DNA of 6,347 nucleotides from an uncultured Clostridia bacterium (lineage in GTDB: Bacteria > Bacillota > Clostridia > Oscillospirales > Ruminococcaceae). The notes under the pieces were generated by a model. It was not told the origin of the DNA and did no database searches. It saw only the letters and a program-made list of their open reading frames with translations. Numbering within the stretch: the first letter of the stretch is position 1; each line of letters starts with the position of its first letter. Shown one piece after another: positions 4,690 to 6,347 of the stretch. The stretch lies in the NCBI GenBank assembly GCA_947381875.1, contig CANCXY010000194.1, positions 1 through 6,347 of the forward strand, read 5' to 3'. Both the position numbers and the translations under genes were made by a program.

Positions 4690-6171
4690 TCAGGGCTTTT
4701 TGTCGTACAGGCCCGCCCGGTCATTGGTGACAAAAACCCGGATCATGTCAATGGACAAATCCAGATCGGCGGGCCGGTTGTTTTCGTCCTTTGCGGTTCC
4801 GGCTCCGCCAATGAAGCCGCCATCCACCATCTTGATAATGGTGGGCTGGGCATAGGCGGGCATATCAGCGATCTTGTTATAGCGCATTTCCTCCACCTCA
4901 CTTTCCGCATCTGCTTTGGTGGCAAGAATGGCCTTCAGGATAGATAGGATTTTTTCACCATATCCGGCCCCGGTAGCCCAACCCTTGCCCTTGGGGTTCT
5001 CTTTCTGCCCAAGCCATTCCACATAGGGGGCGCTTCCCCGTTCCACATACTGGAACCGGGGATCGGCACATCCGCCCTTCAGGGGATCGGCGTTGGCGTA
5101 TGCTTTCAAATGCTGAATCTGTGCCCTGATCCCCATTTCCGGGGTGGGGAACGAATTGCCCTTCATGCCGTTGGCGGTCACACCCATTCCACAGAAATTG
5201 TTCTGATCCAGGGTGACAGCGGAACCGGCAAAGGCAAAGTTCCCGGTTTCAAGGCAGGATTGGGCAAAGGCCACATCCCCCCTGATCCCTTCGGCGGCTC
5301 CCTCTGTCAGATACAGGGAAGCCATATCCAGAACGGATTTGGGGACGTTGGGATTTTTGGCCTTGATATAGGCCCTCAGTTGGCCCACAGTAGCTTTGGC
5401 GGTGCCGGTAATGGTAGTGTACCCCTCCACGCTGGAACCCGCCTGAAGGCCGTCCAGGTAGCCTTTAACAAGCTGTTTGAATGCCTTCCAGTTTTTCAGG
5501 GCCACAGCGGAATTGTTGCTTCCGAAAATGTAGGTGGGACACCACTTCTTCCCCTTGATCGGGTTGCAACACTGAACATCCCGATCCGTGAACGTTTTCC
5601 CGGCGCTCTTGTTCACCCAATAGGTATGGGTTACAAGATCGTTGATGGAAAGGCCGTGTTTCCACAACAGCCATGCGGCGATCCTTGCGCCGTTGTCTTT
5701 GGCGGCCTGATCATGTTCGGCGGTTTCGCCCATGATAATTTCAAGGGAAAGACTTGTCATGTTGCCCCCGGTGGCGGTTGCGCCGTCCCCGGAATGCCAA
5801 CTGACTTCAGCCGAACCCACGGGATCAGCGGCACAAAGGCCCGTTCCGGCTTTCAGGTTTTGCCATGCGCCGGTATCGTCAATGTAAAAATGAACTCTGG
5901 AACTGTTCATGTTCTCATTGTAGGTGGCCCGTGTGTACTGTTCCCCATCGTCATAGACGTTGGCAAGGTCATTGGTGTTGTGGACGGTGACAGACTGAAC
6001 CTTGCCGGTTCCGCCGCTCAATTTTTGCTGTTTCTTGTAAAGGCTCCCCGCCGAAAAACCGGCTTTGGCGGCTTTCGCCGCATCCTTCCAACGGGTTCCA
6101 TCGGGGATAATCTTTTCATGGATTGTTACCCCGTTCATGGTATATGTGGCGTTGGGGGGCAGCTTTGCCAT
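4690..6171 (-). CDS. Phage endolysin: N-acetylmuramoyl-L-alanine amidase plus endo-beta-N-acetylglucosaminidase
   Basis: A 493-residue peptidoglycan hydrolase that would lyse the host once the holin opens the membrane; there is no signal peptide, as expected for holin-dependent release. Residues about 55-235 are an Amidase_2 domain: zinc ligands H64 (TVHNT), H182 (VTHTYW) and C211 (KWCPTYIF), with E144 (SLEI) as possible catalytic residue. It would cut the bond between muramic acid and L-Ala. Residues about 265-415 look like a glucosaminidase domain, with catalytic E308 in QSCLETGNF followed by NNFCGMG. The last 65 residues, YNKIADMPAYAQPTIIKMVDGG to DRAGLY, match a small domain common at the C-termini of Clostridia phage amidases and probably bind the wall. 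The ATG at 6171 follows GAGGGAG (6183-6177) at 5 nt, a site that lies inside the end of the holin gene. Two cutting activities in one protein is the less common endolysin plan. Confidence 0.9.
   Translation of the reverse strand: MAKLPPNATYTMNGVTIHEKIIPDGTRWKDAAKAAKAGFSAGSLYKKQQKLSGGTGKVQSVTVHNTNDLANVYDDGEQYTRATYNENMNSSRVHFYIDDTGAWQNLKAGTGLCAADPVGSAEVSWHSGDGATATGGNMTSLSLEIIMGETAEHDQAAKDNGARIAAWLLWKHGLSINDLVTHTYWVNKSAGKTFTDRDVQCCNPIKGKKWCPTYIFGSNNSAVALKNWKAFKQLVKGYLDGLQAGSSVEGYTTITGTAKATVGQLRAYIKAKNPNVPKSVLDMASLYLTEGAAEGIRGDVAFAQSCLETGNFAFAGSAVTLDQNNFCGMGVTANGMKGNSFPTPEMGIRAQIQHLKAYANADPLKGGCADPRFQYVERGSAPYVEWLGQKENPKGKGWATGAGYGEKILSILKAILATKADAESEVEEMRYNKIADMPAYAQPTIIKMVDGGFIGGAGTAKDENNRPADLDLSIDMIRVFVTNDRAGLYDKKP
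4885..4899 (-). promoter_or_regulatory. Candidate internal ribosome site and start within the endolysin
   Basis: Just before M429 (ATG 4887-4885) the minus strand carries GAGGTGGAGGAA, which contains GAGGTG 6 nt upstream of the ATG. M429 lies right at the boundary between the glucosaminidase linker and the small C-terminal domain. Translation from here would give a free 65-residue wall-binding domain. Several endolysins are known to make such a second product, but the purine run may equally be only the codons of an acidic linker (EVEEM). Confidence 0.35.
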
Positions 6172-6347
6172 TTATTCTCCCTCACTTTCCGCCTTGTTCT
6201 TCAGAATGTCAATGGCCCGCATGATAGCGGCGGGAATGGGAATCCCCATCAACCCGGCGTTCTCAATGATGGAAATGGTTTCATTGGCGATAAAGGCGAT
6301 CACCACGGCATCCCGGATAAAATTGGAACCCATAACCACATCCAGGC
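6172..6347 (-). CDS. Phage holin, Phage_holin_4_1 (Cph1/TcdE-like) type, 3' end only
   Basis: The minus strand is open from the window edge to a TAA at 6174-6172, giving the last 57 residues of a protein whose start lies outside. The segment DAVVIAFIANETISIIENAG followed by MGIPIPAAIMRAIDILKNK matches the C-terminal half of Firmicutes holins of the Cph1/TcdE type: a last membrane helix, then the conserved N-E-x-x-S-I-x-E-N-A-G and a (I/V)P-x-P-x-x-(I/L) motif, and a short charged tail (KAESEGE). Such holins form the membrane lesion that times lysis and lets the endolysin out. Its stop codon is followed at once by the endolysin ATG, with the endolysin's ribosome site inside the holin's last codons, so the two are translationally coupled. 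Confidence 0.85.
   Translation of the reverse strand, partial: LDVVMGSNFIRDAVVIAFIANETISIIENAGLMGIPIPAAIMRAIDILKNKAESEGE

Larger units (their letters stand above)
4654..6347 (-). mobile_element. End of a prophage (lysis module), continuing beyond the window
   Basis: A holin directly followed by an endolysin is the lysis cassette of Firmicutes phages and usually lies at the end of a prophage away from the integrase. Both genes are on the minus strand, and what follows them is IS debris and then a host tRNA, so the prophage boundary probably lies between 4600 and 4690. Structural and integration genes are outside the window, so whether the prophage is intact cannot be judged. Confidence 0.7.

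Overview
The window looks like a chromosomal segment from a GC-rich Firmicute, most likely a gut-type member of the Clostridia (an Oscillospiraceae-like anaerobe). This is inferred from strong AGGAGG-type ribosome sites, sigma-A-like promoters, a ferredoxin-fused aldo/keto reductase typical of anaerobes, and a Firmicutes-phage lysis cassette. The species cannot be named from sequence alone.

Left part (1-2031): a control region with a leftward promoter and a rightward promoter of MerR type (19-bp spacer with a dyad in it) precedes an operon. The operon encodes a MerR-family regulator of the AdhR/carbonyl-stress type (266-661), a complete aldo/keto reductase with two C-terminal [4Fe-4S] motifs (664-1770), and the broken start of a second, different aldo/keto reductase (1786-1996) that carries a one-base frameshift in a G-run and lacks most of its barrel. 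The likely logic is autoregulation: the regulator senses a reactive carbonyl or redox signal and induces the reductase.

Middle part (2032-4022): a complete cytoplasmic GH13 alpha-glucosidase-like enzyme lies on the minus strand (2173-3729), with its own extended -10 promoter, ribosome site and downstream terminator hairpin. Back to back with its promoter is the promoter of a tRNA-Val(GAC) gene (3947-4022) with encoded CCA and its own terminator.

Right part (4023-6347): a C-terminal fragment of an IS1182-like transposase (minus strand, 4154-4534) is followed by the end of a prophage. The prophage part holds a bifunctional endolysin (amidase plus glucosaminidase plus a small C-terminal domain, 4690-6171) and the 3' end of its holin (6172 to the window edge), both on the minus strand and joined stop-to-start. 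A compound inverted repeat (4654-4689) directly abuts the endolysin stop; it may be a terminator-like structure or a recombination site at the prophage edge.

No wholly new system is evident. The best leads are the regulator/Fe-S reductase operon with its decayed paralogue, the structured leader of the regulator, a possible internal translation start in the endolysin, and the dyad at the likely prophage boundary.
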